DNA from: an uncultured Haliea sp.
GTDB taxonomy: Bacteria; Pseudomonadota; Gammaproteobacteria; Pseudomonadales; Halieaceae
Assembly: GCA_913061145.1 (NCBI GenBank)
Contig: CAJXUQ010000004.1
Coordinates: 1-64,000, forward strand
Length of the DNA stretch: 64,000 nucleotides
Direction: 5' to 3'
The notes beneath the pieces are model-generated. The model had not been told where the DNA came from. It searched no databases and saw only the letters and a program-made list of their open reading frames with translations. The position numbers were made by a program, and so were the translations under genes. This document shows positions 44,234-52,683 of this stretch, piece after piece. The first letter of the stretch is position 1, and the number at the start of each line of letters is the position of its first letter.

Positions 44234-46233
44234 ACCGTTATCGCGGCCTCGCTGCCCTGCTCGCGGCCCTTGCTATGGCCGCTGGCTGTCATGCCGCCAC
44301 CGACGCCGACACCGTGCCGGCACACGCTGCGGCAGCCGGTGCTGCGGCCCAGGGCTGGCCGCATTACGGCGGGAGGGAGGCAGCACAGTATGCCGACCTG
44401 ACCGACATTACGCCGGAGAACGTCGACCAACTGGAGCTCGCGTGGAGCCACCGCTCCGGCGATTTCAGCGACGGCAGCGGGGACTGGGGACTGACCTCGC
44501 TGCAGGTGACGCCGATCGTTGATGGCGACAGCCTGTATTACTGCACGCCCTTTGGGCGAGTCTTTGCGCTGGATGCAGAGACCGGCGAGGAGCGCTGGGT
44601 GTTTGATCCCGATGTGCAGAACCGGCGCAGTGGCCTCTACCCCGCCGTCTGTCGCGGCGTGGCACTGTGGCGGTCCGCGGAGCCCGAGGAGGCTGCCGCC
44701 CACTGCGGGACACGCATTCTCTATGGCACCCGGGACGCCGAGTTGATCGCCCTGGATGCGCGCAGTGGGCAACCCTGCGAGGAGTTTGGCACTGCAGGTC
44801 GGGTCTCGCTGAAGGAGGATATCCAGGGCGGCGAACCGCTGGTTTACTATCCCACGTCACCGCCCTGGATACAGAACGACCTGGCGATTATCGGCGCGCT
44901 GGTACCGGACAATGAACGCAAGGATGTGCCCTCCGGTGTGGTGCGCGCCTTCAGCGTGCGTAGCGGCGAGCTGGTCTGGGCCTGGGAACCTGTCACCGAG
45001 GCCTACCGGGCGCGGCATCGCGACAGCCTGGGCCGCGCACGCTACCACCAGGGCAGCCCCAACGTGTGGGCGCCGATTGCCGGGGACCCGGAGCGCGGTC
45101 TGATCTATGTCCCGACCGGCAACCCCGCCCCGGACCTGTTTGGTGGGGAGCGCGATGGCATTGACGCCTACGGGTCCTCCGTCGTCGCGCTGGACGCCAG
45201 CACCGGCGAGGTGCGCTGGCATTTCCAGACCGTGCATCACGACGTCTGGGATTACGACGTTGCCTCCCAGCCCACGCTGTTTCGCATTCCCGGCGTGGGT
45301 GCCGGCCGCGCGGGGCTGGCGCAGGCCACCAAGATGGGCCATGTGTTCCTGCTTGATCGGGAAACCGGCGAGCCGCTGTACCCGGTCGAGGAGCGGCCGG
45401 TGCCGCAGGGCGGTGTACCCGGCGAGACCCTCTCCCCAACCCAGCCGTTCCCGACACACCCGGCGCCGCTGCACCTGCCCGCCAGACTGGGGCCGGAAGA
45501 CATGGACGGGCTGGTCTGGCTCGACAAACTCGCCTGCCGCAGAACCCTCGCACGCTACCGGTCGGAGGGGATGTTCACGCCGCCGAGCCTGGAGGGCAGC
45601 GTGCTCTACCCCAGCACCACCGGCGGCATTAACTGGGGCGGCGCCAGCATCGACCCCAAACGGGGCCTGCTTATTGTCAACCAGATGCACCTGGCGACGG
45701 TGGTGCAGCTCATACCGCGGGCCGAGTACGATGCACTCAACCCGACGGCGGGCTACCCGATTGAGCACTACCCCATGCAGGGCAGTCCCTATGGCGTGCG
45801 CCGGTTTCCGCTCTTCTCCCCGCTGGGCGCACCCTGCAACCCGCGTCCCTGGGGCAGCCTGACAGCCGTGGATCTGCTCTCCGGGGAGGTCGCCTGGACA
45901 CGCCCGCTGGGCACGACCCGCGGGCAGGCACCCTGGCCGTTCTGGTTCGAGGCGGGCTCCCCCAATGCGGGCGGTCCGCTGAGCACCGCGTCCGGCCTGA
46001 TTTTCATCGCCGCCACCACCGATGCCTACCTGCGCGCGTTTTCCAGCGCCAGCGGTGAGTTGCTGTGGCAATACGATCTGCCGTACACCGGGAACGCCAC
46101 GCCACTGAGCTACCGGGCCAAAGCCGGTGGCAGGCAGTTCGTCGTGCTGGCAGCCGGGGGTCACGGTTGGTCCACTGCCGGTGACGCGATCCTGGCCTTT
46201 GCGCTACCGGGAAAAAACCCCGCAGCGCTCTAG
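44230..46233 (+). CDS. PQQ-dependent (glucose-type) dehydrogenase, lipoprotein
   Basis: A 667-residue quinoprotein of the membrane glucose dehydrogenase (Gcd) branch, lacking Gcd's N-terminal membrane helices. Instead it starts with a lipoprotein signal (LLAALAMAAGC), so it is likely anchored by lipid facing the periplasm. Propeller repeats include WPHYGGREAAQYADLTDITPENVDQLELAW, TPIVDGDSLYYCTPFGRVFALDAETGEERW, HHDVWDYDVASQPTLF and SPNAGGPLSTASGLIFIAATTDAYLRAF. Such enzymes oxidise sugars or alcohols to the quinone pool. GTG at 44230 is chosen; the frame runs upstream inside the SDR gene. No pqq biosynthesis gene is in the window. Confidence 0.9.
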   Translation: MNRYRGLAALLAALAMAAGCHAATDADTVPAHAAAAGAAAQGWPHYGGREAAQYADLTDITPENVDQLELAWSHRSGDFSDGSGDWGLTSLQVTPIVDGDSLYYCTPFGRVFALDAETGEERWVFDPDVQNRRSGLYPAVCRGVALWRSAEPEEAAAHCGTRILYGTRDAELIALDARSGQPCEEFGTAGRVSLKEDIQGGEPLVYYPTSPPWIQNDLAIIGALVPDNERKDVPSGVVRAFSVRSGELVWAWEPVTEAYRARHRDSLGRARYHQGSPNVWAPIAGDPERGLIYVPTGNPAPDLFGGERDGIDAYGSSVVALDASTGEVRWHFQTVHHDVWDYDVASQPTLFRIPGVGAGRAGLAQATKMGHVFLLDRETGEPLYPVEERPVPQGGVPGETLSPTQPFPTHPAPLHLPARLGPEDMDGLVWLDKLACRRTLARYRSEGMFTPPSLEGSVLYPSTTGGINWGGASIDPKRGLLIVNQMHLATVVQLIPRAEYDALNPTAGYPIEHYPMQGSPYGVRRFPLFSPLGAPCNPRPWGSLTAVDLLSGEVAWTRPLGTTRGQAPWPFWFEAGSPNAGGPLSTASGLIFIAATTDAYLRAFSSASGELLWQYDLPYTGNATPLSYRAKAGGRQFVVLAAGGHGWSTAGDAILAFALPGKNPAAL

Positions 46234-46262
46234 ATGCCGCGGCCTGCACACCACACCAGCGC

Positions 46263-46290
46263 TTGTCGCTGGATTTGGTGCAGGTATACT
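46263..46290 (+). promoter_or_regulatory. Sigma-70 promoter candidate for the DUF1631-GGDEF-EAL operon
   Basis: TTGTCG (46263-46268) and TATACT (46285-46290) are separated by 16 nt, four and five of six matches respectively. They lie about 150 nt upstream of the DUF1631 start and 30 nt after the quinoprotein stop. This would make the signalling pair a separate transcript. Confidence 0.5.
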
Positions 46291-46443
46291 GCGTGCATTC
46301 GTTCGCCGCGGCGGGAGCTTCCCCATCCGATACAGAGCTGACATGTCACCTGCCCCCCTTTCCGCGATCCACCTCCGCTCGTCCGCCCGGGACTGCCGCT
46401 GCATGGCGCGGCGCGGTTGCCCAGTCGTCGCGGAGAAACCGGC

Positions 46444-49400
46444 GTGAACACGTTTGACACCTACCGCCAGATCAGCGAACGGGAACTTGAGCGCCGCTTT
46501 GCGCGCTTCCTGGAAGAGCTCACAGAAAACCTGCTGCGCTCTGCGCCCTCGCCGCGACAGGGCCAGATATCGCGCACCCAGGTCACAGACGCCATCGGCA
46601 TTCTGCAAATCCACCAGCGCGGCATGGTCGGCAGTTTCCTGGGGCACTACCGCAGCTTCCACGACAAGCTGACACCGCCCGCTGCCGAGCTGAACCACTG
46701 GTGGGACGTTATGGACGAGAGTGGCACCATGGATCTGGTGGATCTCCACACCTTCGAAAACTACCTGGCCGTCGACCGCCTCGCGCACGTCGGCGAGGAC
46801 CTGCACCGCATCGGCATGGAAGCCCTGCAGATTCGCGTGGCAGAACTGGTGCGGGTCGATCCGCTGACCCTGCGACTGCCGGAGCACGTCGCCCAGCTGG
46901 CACGTGCGCTGCAACTGGTGCTGGAGGAGTACCGCATACCGCAGCAGCTCACCCAGCGCATCTATGATCTCTTTGCCCGCCTGTTTGTCCGCAATCTCGA
47001 CAGCCTGTACCGGCACCTGAACGAGATTCTGGAGCAGGCCGGGATACGACCGGACCTCGAAGGCCAGATACTGGCCAACGGCTCCCTGCTGCGCAAGGCC
47101 GATGAGCGGCCCGATCGCAGCCGACGGCGGCAACCTCCAGGCGACGCCACGGCTGGCACGGGAGGCGGTGGCAGGGCTGAACAGCGTCCAGAAAAACTGT
47201 ATTCCTCTGTGATCAATGCCCTGAACTTCAAGCGCAAGGTTGAGCAGCCGCCGGCACAGACCGGTGCCGTCATCGACACCGAGAAATTGATCAACGCACT
47301 GGCCCTGCTGCAGCAGCGTGGTGAATCGCCACAGGTGGCGCGGGGTGAAACCGCCGTCGCGGATTTCCTGCTGGGCCAGACACCGGAACTTGCAGGCGAT
47401 GTCGCGCTGAGCGCGGACAACCGCAACCAGCTGGAGATGATCGACAGCCTGTTCGAGACCATCCGCTCACAGCTGGACGTCAGCAGTGAATTGCAGCCTG
47501 TGCTGAGCAACCTGCAGTTGCCCCTCGCACGGCTGGCGCTGACCGAACCGCAGTTTTTCCTGCAACCGGACCACCCGGCACGTACGCTGGTGGACAAGCT
47601 GGCGGCGCTGGGCAGTTCAGCGAACTTCCCGAACCGTATGCTGGAGAGCCGCGTCGCCGAAATTGTCGCGACGATTGTCCGCGACTATGACGGCGACTCC
47701 GCGGTGTTCGCTGCAGCCCTGGAGCATGTTGAACGGCTGTCCCGACAGCAGTCACAGGCGCATGCGCGCAATATCGAACGGGTGGTCAAAACCCAGGAGG
47801 GCAAAGAGAAACTGCGCCGCGCGCGTGACGCGGTGGAAACCGTGGTGCGGGATTGCCTCCCGCCCGGGCAGATTCCCCGGATACTGCAGGACCTGATCGA
47901 TCAGGGCTGGCGCGACCTGATGGTGCTGACGCACGTCAAACAGGGCGTGGACAGCGACGAGTGGGAGGAGCAGCGACGCACCCTGCAGTTGCTGACCACC
48001 TGGTTGCTGGAGCAGCAACGCGGCGAGGTCAGCGAGGACCAGTGCGTCGAACGCAGCCTCGAAGCAGAACCCTTCATCGACCTGATGGAGCAGCAGATCA
48101 GCAGCGCGCTGCCCGGCAACGTGTCGATTCAGGCCGTATTCGATGAACTGCGCGGCGTACTCGCCGGCGACATCCCCGTCGAACTGCTGCAACGTGAAGG
48201 CGAGGGAGATTCCGGGGCTGGCGATGAACCGGAACCCACGCGCGAGGAGCGCCTGGCGAAAACCCGGCGCCTGCGCCGCTGGGTGCAGCGGGTGGACAGC
48301 CTCGGCAAGGGCATGTGGCTGAACTATCGCGACAAAGCCGGCGTCAAGCACCGCATTCAGCTGGCCTGGATCAGCGACGATCGGGAACGCTTCCTATTCG
48401 TCAACGATCGCGGCCAGAAGGTCGCCGAGCTCAACCAGGTGCAACTGGCACGCCAGCTCAGTCGCGGGGCGCAGCCTCCCGCGCCGGCCGACCGCCTGTC
48501 CGTCGTCGACCAGAGCATGTACAACACACTGGAGGACGTGCAGCGCACCCTGAGTTTCGCCCGCAACCACGACCCCCTCACCCGCCTGATCAACCGTGAC
48601 ACCTTTCTTGACCAGGTGGGTCGCGCGCTGCGCCATGCCCATGCGCATCACTCGCAGCACGCCATCCTGCTGCTCAATATCGACCGCTTCGGTCTGGTAA
48701 ACGAGATCTACGATCGCATCAGCGGCGACCAGGTACTGCTTGAGTTTTCGCGCCTGCTGGCGCAGCTGCATGGGCGCAAGACCTCCTCCGCCCGGCTGGA
48801 GGAGGACACTTTCGCGATTCTGCTTGTCGATGGCGACACCGAAAAGGCCAAGGCGCTGGCAGAACAGGTGCGCAGCGATATTGCCAATGGCAGTGTGGAC
48901 ATCGACGGCGAAAAGGTGAGTTTCACCGTCTCCGTGGGCATCGCCCCGATTCAGGACTACAGCCCGGACGTCGATGCGGTGATGACCAATGCCCAGGCGG
49001 CGGTCACGCAGGCGAAGCAGCTGGGCCGCAACTGTGTACACCTCTACCAGCCCAGCGAGGATACAGTGCGCAACCTGCGCAGCGAGCAGCGCCGCTCGCG
49101 CAAGGCGTTGGAGGACGAACTCTCCAGCGAGCGCTTCATGTTGCGCGCCCAGCCGATTGTAAAGACGGCAATGACCGGCGAGAGCCCCACAACGCGCCAC
49201 TACGAACTGTTGCTGGCCATGCGTGACAAGAGCGGCAAGCTCAGCTCGCCCCAGAACTTCATCACCTCGGCCGAACGCCACGGCATCATGACCCTGGTGG
49301 ATCGCTGGGTGGTGCGCGAAGCGTTCATGTGGATAAACTCATTGATGGATGCCCAGAAGGTCGTCCCCAGTGTAGCGATCAACCTGTCTGGGGCCAGCGT

Positions 49401-49869
49401 TACCGACGATGCCTTCCTGGACTTCCTGTTCGAGCAGATATCGGAGTTCGGTGTAGGCACCAACCGCCTGTGCTTCGAAATCACCGAAACCGGCACCATT
49501 TCCAACCTGGTGAAAGCGGCGGATTTCGTGCGGGCTTTCCGCAATATCGGCTGCAAGTTCTCCATCGATGACTTTGGCACCGGGCTGGCGAGCCACAATT
49601 ACCTGCGCGAGCTGCCGGTGGACTACGTCAAGATCGACGGCAGCTTCATCACCAGCATCGACCAGGACAGCAACGATTACGCCATGGCGCGCTCGATCAA
49701 CGACCTCGCCCACTTCCTCGGACAGGAAACCATTGCCGAATCCGTAGAGAATGAGAACATCATTCGCAAACTCCAGGAAATTGGTGTTGACTACCTGCAG
49801 GGCTGGGGTATTGGACGACCAAAACCGCTTGCGGAGGTCACCATGGATCTGTCGAGTATCGAAAAATGA
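46444..49869 (+). CDS. DUF1631-GGDEF-EAL cyclic-di-GMP protein
   Basis: A 1141-residue cytoplasmic protein. Residues 1 to about 640 are a DUF1631-type helical region (LQIHQRGMVGSFLGHYRSFHD, ELNHWWDVMDESG, VEQQISSALPGN-like segments) with a low-complexity linker near residues 220-250 and a PilZ-like stretch (RRWVQRVDSLGKGMWLNYRD). Then comes a GGDEF domain whose signature is EEDTF at residues 786-790, probably not an active cyclase. The C-terminal EAL domain keeps E921, an INLSG Asn, EITET, D1042 and D1043 (DDFGTG), KIDG, AESVE and QG, so it is likely an active phosphodiesterase. GTG 46444 has GGAG eight bases upstream. The stop overlaps the LuxR gene (ATGA). Confidence 0.88.
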   Translation: MNTFDTYRQISERELERRFARFLEELTENLLRSAPSPRQGQISRTQVTDAIGILQIHQRGMVGSFLGHYRSFHDKLTPPAAELNHWWDVMDESGTMDLVDLHTFENYLAVDRLAHVGEDLHRIGMEALQIRVAELVRVDPLTLRLPEHVAQLARALQLVLEEYRIPQQLTQRIYDLFARLFVRNLDSLYRHLNEILEQAGIRPDLEGQILANGSLLRKADERPDRSRRRQPPGDATAGTGGGGRAEQRPEKLYSSVINALNFKRKVEQPPAQTGAVIDTEKLINALALLQQRGESPQVARGETAVADFLLGQTPELAGDVALSADNRNQLEMIDSLFETIRSQLDVSSELQPVLSNLQLPLARLALTEPQFFLQPDHPARTLVDKLAALGSSANFPNRMLESRVAEIVATIVRDYDGDSAVFAAALEHVERLSRQQSQAHARNIERVVKTQEGKEKLRRARDAVETVVRDCLPPGQIPRILQDLIDQGWRDLMVLTHVKQGVDSDEWEEQRRTLQLLTTWLLEQQRGEVSEDQCVERSLEAEPFIDLMEQQISSALPGNVSIQAVFDELRGVLAGDIPVELLQREGEGDSGAGDEPEPTREERLAKTRRLRRWVQRVDSLGKGMWLNYRDKAGVKHRIQLAWISDDRERFLFVNDRGQKVAELNQVQLARQLSRGAQPPAPADRLSVVDQSMYNTLEDVQRTLSFARNHDPLTRLINRDTFLDQVGRALRHAHAHHSQHAILLLNIDRFGLVNEIYDRISGDQVLLEFSRLLAQLHGRKTSSARLEEDTFAILLVDGDTEKAKALAEQVRSDIANGSVDIDGEKVSFTVSVGIAPIQDYSPDVDAVMTNAQAAVTQAKQLGRNCVHLYQPSEDTVRNLRSEQRRSRKALEDELSSERFMLRAQPIVKTAMTGESPTTRHYELLLAMRDKSGKLSSPQNFITSAERHGIMTLVDRWVVREAFMWINSLMDAQKVVPSVAINLSGASVTDDAFLDFLFEQISEFGVGTNRLCFEITETGTISNLVKAADFVRAFRNIGCKFSIDDFGTGLASHNYLRELPVDYVKIDGSFITSIDQDSNDYAMARSINDLAHFLGQETIAESVENENIIRKLQEIGVDYLQGWGIGRPKPLAEVTMDLSSIEK

Positions 49870-51065
49870 GCCCGCGGAGCGATCCGCTTGACGTCGCATC
49901 GATCGGCGGTGTGCCCGCTGCCTATGATGACCTGGTGGCGGCCCTGTACCGCGGCCCACTGGAAAACCCGCCCTGGTCCTCAGCGCTCCCCCTGCTACGC
50001 GGCCTCGTTGAGTGTCAGGTGGTCTCACTGGTCCTGCGGCCACCCGCAGAAGACGATCGCGGCGTCATCCTGAACAGTGTGCGGCCAGCGGCGGACGGCA
50101 CCGCCGCCCGGCCGCTTTCCGACCCGGCAGATTGGGAGGTCACCGCCTACCGCGAACAGTTTTTCGCGCTGGACCCGTTCGTCAATCTGCCGCCCGACAA
50201 GGTGGTGGCACTGGAGGACATTCTCAGCGACGATGAGCTGGTCGCCTCGGAGTATTACGAGCACTACCTGAAGTCCGCGGGGCTGTTTCGCATTCTCGGC
50301 CTGGACACGGTGGAGCCCGGAGGGATGCTGGCACGCCTGCGATTTTCCCGGCGCCACACTGAGCCGCCCTTCAACGACGACGAGCGCGCTGCCATTGCCC
50401 GCATCGCGCCCCACCTGCGTCTCTCCATCCAGCTGTATGCCACCCTGGGGCGCACCGCCTCGGAGCGCAACCTGTACGCCGGCGCCGTGGAACAGCTGGC
50501 GGTGGCCACCATCGTGCTCGACGAGCAGGGCCGCGTACTCAGCGCCAACACCGTCGCACGCGCGCTGCTGGAGGGCGACAACGGCCTCAGCGTACGTGGA
50601 CAACACCTGGTCATTGAAGGGCGGGACAAGAATCGCGAGCTGCAGACCGCACTGGACACCATCATCAAGGCCCTGCACCGGGGCGAGGCGTCGGTCATCC
50701 GTGCCCTGCGCGTACCGCGCGGCGGTGATCGGGCGCAGCTGGGGCTGGTACTGCGCCCGGTCCCGGTTTCAGAGTGGGGTGAGGGCCAGTCCAGCCCCTG
50801 CGTTGCCGTGTTCATTTCCGACCCGGACCTGAATGAGCCCAGTTCTCAGGGCACCCTTGGCCAGCTGTTTGACCTCACCCCTGCCGAAGCCAACCTTGCC
50901 ATCCTGCTGTCGCGGGGACTGAGCCTCGCTGAGGTGTCTGAGGCACAGAATATCTCGCAGCACACCGCCCGTGCCCAGCTCAAGTCCATTTTCGCCAAAA
51001 CCGGCGTTTCGCGGCAGGCGGAACTGGTGCGACTGGTGCTGAAAAGTGTGGCCTCGCTGGGCTAG
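49866..51065 (+). CDS. LuxR-family (HTH) transcriptional regulator
   Basis: A 399-residue regulator. The C-terminus is a LuxR-type helix-turn-helix (FDLTPAEANLAILLSRGLSLAEVSEAQNISQHTARAQLKSIFAKTGVSRQAELVRLV). The middle resembles a PAS-like sensor (VEQLAVATIVLDEQGRVLSANTVARALLEG), and the N-terminal ~200 residues are a distinct region (YEHYLKSAGLFRILGLD) with no motif I can name. No receiver domain is present. The ATG overlaps the stop of the cyclic-di-GMP gene by 4 nt, so both are made together, and the regulator may act in the same pathway. Targets are unknown. Confidence 0.85.
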   Translation: MSPRSDPLDVASIGGVPAAYDDLVAALYRGPLENPPWSSALPLLRGLVECQVVSLVLRPPAEDDRGVILNSVRPAADGTAARPLSDPADWEVTAYREQFFALDPFVNLPPDKVVALEDILSDDELVASEYYEHYLKSAGLFRILGLDTVEPGGMLARLRFSRRHTEPPFNDDERAAIARIAPHLRLSIQLYATLGRTASERNLYAGAVEQLAVATIVLDEQGRVLSANTVARALLEGDNGLSVRGQHLVIEGRDKNRELQTALDTIIKALHRGEASVIRALRVPRGGDRAQLGLVLRPVPVSEWGEGQSSPCVAVFISDPDLNEPSSQGTLGQLFDLTPAEANLAILLSRGLSLAEVSEAQNISQHTARAQLKSIFAKTGVSRQAELVRLVLKSVASLG

Positions 51066-51095
51066 AAAATCGTTTTGCAAGCTGGCCCACAGAGG

Positions 51096-51124
51096 TTCAG
51101 TAGCCCTGTCAAATACACTATACT
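51096..51124 (+). promoter_or_regulatory. fnr: Promoter candidate for fnr
   Basis: TATACT (51119-51124) matches five of six -10 positions and is preceded after 17 nt by TTCAGT (51096-51101), a weak -35. It lies 27 nt upstream of the fnr ATG. No FNR box overlaps it, so no autoregulation is evident. Confidence 0.5.
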
Positions 51125-51151
51125 GCGCGTTACAAACCAGGGGAGTCACGC

Positions 51152-51910
51152 ATGTCCATGCGCCTGCAAGATGTCAGTGAAACCGCGCCCTTGCGCTCGT
51201 GCACCCACGAGTACAAGGTCAACTGCGAAACCTGCCGCCTCAGCAAAGTCTGCCTGCCACTGGCCATTAACCACCAGGACCTGGAACAGCTGGAAAACAT
51301 CATCCAGCGCAGCAAGCCGCTGCAGAAGAACGAACTGCTCTACCACGAAGGTACTCCGTTCCAGTCCATCTACGCCGTGCGCTCGGGTGCCGTAAAGGGC
51401 TATCGCACCACCAGCGACGGTCGCGAGCAGGTTACCGGCTTCTATTTCCCCGGCGAAATCCTCGGTATGGACGGCATCAGCAACAACAGCCACGCCTCCT
51501 CGGCGCGGGCGCTGGAGACCTCGGCCATCTGCGCCATACCTTTTGATTCCCTGGAGCGCCTGAGCGCCTCCATGCCCAGCCTGCAGCGCCACCTGTTCCA
51601 GCTCATGAGCCGTGAAATCACCGAGGATCAGCTGCTGATCACACTGCTCAGCAAAAACTCCGCTGACGAGCGCGTCGCCACCCTGTTGCTCAGCATTGCC
51701 AGCCGCAACGCGCGGCGCAACCTGAGCGCCAGCCAGTTCCGCCTGCCCATGTCGCGGGTGGATATCGGCAACTACCTGGGCCTGACCGTGGAAACCATCA
51801 GCCGGGTCTTCAGCAGGATGCAGAAAAACGGCATCCTCTGCGTCGACAACAAGGAAATCGAAATCCTGGATCAGGAAGCCCTGCAGCTGGCAGCCAACAT
51901 CGCCAACTGA
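51152..51910 (+). CDS. fnr: Oxygen-sensing regulator FNR/ANR
   Basis: A 252-residue CRP/FNR regulator that holds an oxygen-labile [4Fe-4S] cluster and activates low-oxygen genes. The cluster cysteines are visible: C25, C28 and C34 (CETCRLSKVC) and C127 (SAICAIP). The cNMP-like fold is followed by the DNA-binding helix (MSRVDIGNYLGLTVETISRVFSRMQ), whose VETISR is the FNR recognition helix. GGGAG precedes ATG 51152. Its matching DNA boxes occur 30 nt downstream of the gene and in front of ompW. Confidence 0.95.
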   Translation: MSMRLQDVSETAPLRSCTHEYKVNCETCRLSKVCLPLAINHQDLEQLENIIQRSKPLQKNELLYHEGTPFQSIYAVRSGAVKGYRTTSDGREQVTGFYFPGEILGMDGISNNSHASSARALETSAICAIPFDSLERLSASMPSLQRHLFQLMSREITEDQLLITLLSKNSADERVATLLLSIASRNARRNLSASQFRLPMSRVDIGNYLGLTVETISRVFSRMQKNGILCVDNKEIEILDQEALQLAANIAN

Positions 51911-51939
51911 CACCTCGAGCGGGACGACCCCGCCGATTC

Positions 51940-51980
51940 TTGATCTGCATCATGGCCGCGGGCGTGCGGCCCGGTACACT
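51940..51980 (+). promoter_or_regulatory. FNR/ANR box and class II promoter before the Yip1-cbb3 genes
   Basis: TTGATCTGCATCAT (51940-51953) matches the FNR box TTGAT-N4-ATCAA at nine of ten defined bases. A -10 candidate TACACT lies at 51975-51980. With the start near 51987, the box is centred at about -41, the class II position. It lies between fnr and the Yip1-family gene, followed by ccoNOQP, so low-oxygen activation of the oxidase is expected. Confidence 0.85.
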
Positions 51981-52026
51981 TCGCCTGTGCCCGGCACCAG
52001 TCATTCTTTGGGGAGAAAAAAAACAC

Positions 52027-52629
52027 ATGATCCAGCACACGATCGGTCTTCTGACCAAACCCGGCGCCCAGTGGCGCAGCGTTGCCGGCCTGCCGACCAG
52101 CAGCCAGAACATCCTGGTGCTCTACCCCTGGGTGCTCGCCCTGATTCCTGCGGTTGCCTGGTATTTCGGCACCACCGACGTGGGCTGGACAGTGGGCAAC
52201 GGGCCCGCCATACGCCTGACCTATGACAGCGCGCTACAACTCTGCATCCTGTTCTACTTCGCCATGGTCGGCTGCGTCGTCGCGGTGGGTTACTTCATCC
52301 ACTGGATGGCGGGCACCTATGGGGCGGAAACATCCTTCGCCAAGGGCATCGTGGTCGCGGGTCTCACCGCTACACCGATGTTTGTCTTCGGCGCGGCGGG
52401 GTTCTACCCCCTGCTCTGGGTCGACCTGCTGATTGGGGTGGTAGCGGTGAGCTGGTCTGTGTATCTGCTCTACCTGGGCATCCCCATCATGATGAATATT
52501 CCGGAGGAGCGGGGTTTCCTGTTCTCTACCGCCGTGGTCGGTGTCGGCCTGGTTATCCTGGTATCGCTGCTGGTGACCACGGTGTTCCTCTGGGATCTCG
52601 GCGCCGGGCCAGCATTTACCGATGTGTAA
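52027..52629 (+). CDS. Yip1-family membrane protein
   Basis: A 200-residue, five-helix inner-membrane protein of the Yip1/DUF1282 type (LLTKPGAQWRSVAGLP start, YLLYLGIPIMMNIPEERGF near the end). The function in bacteria is unknown. ATG 52027 is chosen, with GGGGAG 11 nt upstream. It is the first gene behind the FNR box and lies 54 nt before ccoN, so it should be co-expressed with the cbb3 oxidase. I know of no established oxidase role; an assembly or membrane-environment job is a guess. Confidence 0.82.
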   Translation: MIQHTIGLLTKPGAQWRSVAGLPTSSQNILVLYPWVLALIPAVAWYFGTTDVGWTVGNGPAIRLTYDSALQLCILFYFAMVGCVVAVGYFIHWMAGTYGAETSFAKGIVVAGLTATPMFVFGAAGFYPLLWVDLLIGVVAVSWSVYLLYLGIPIMMNIPEERGFLFSTAVVGVGLVILVSLLVTTVFLWDLGAGPAFTDV

Positions 52630-52683
52630 AGGCATTTATCGAGCGGGCGATCTGCCTGACATTACTGACAGTGGAAACAAGAC

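Noticed and set aside
46417-46443. TTG start for the DUF1631 protein
   Set aside because: No ribosome-binding site; GTG at 46444 has GGAG at proper spacing.
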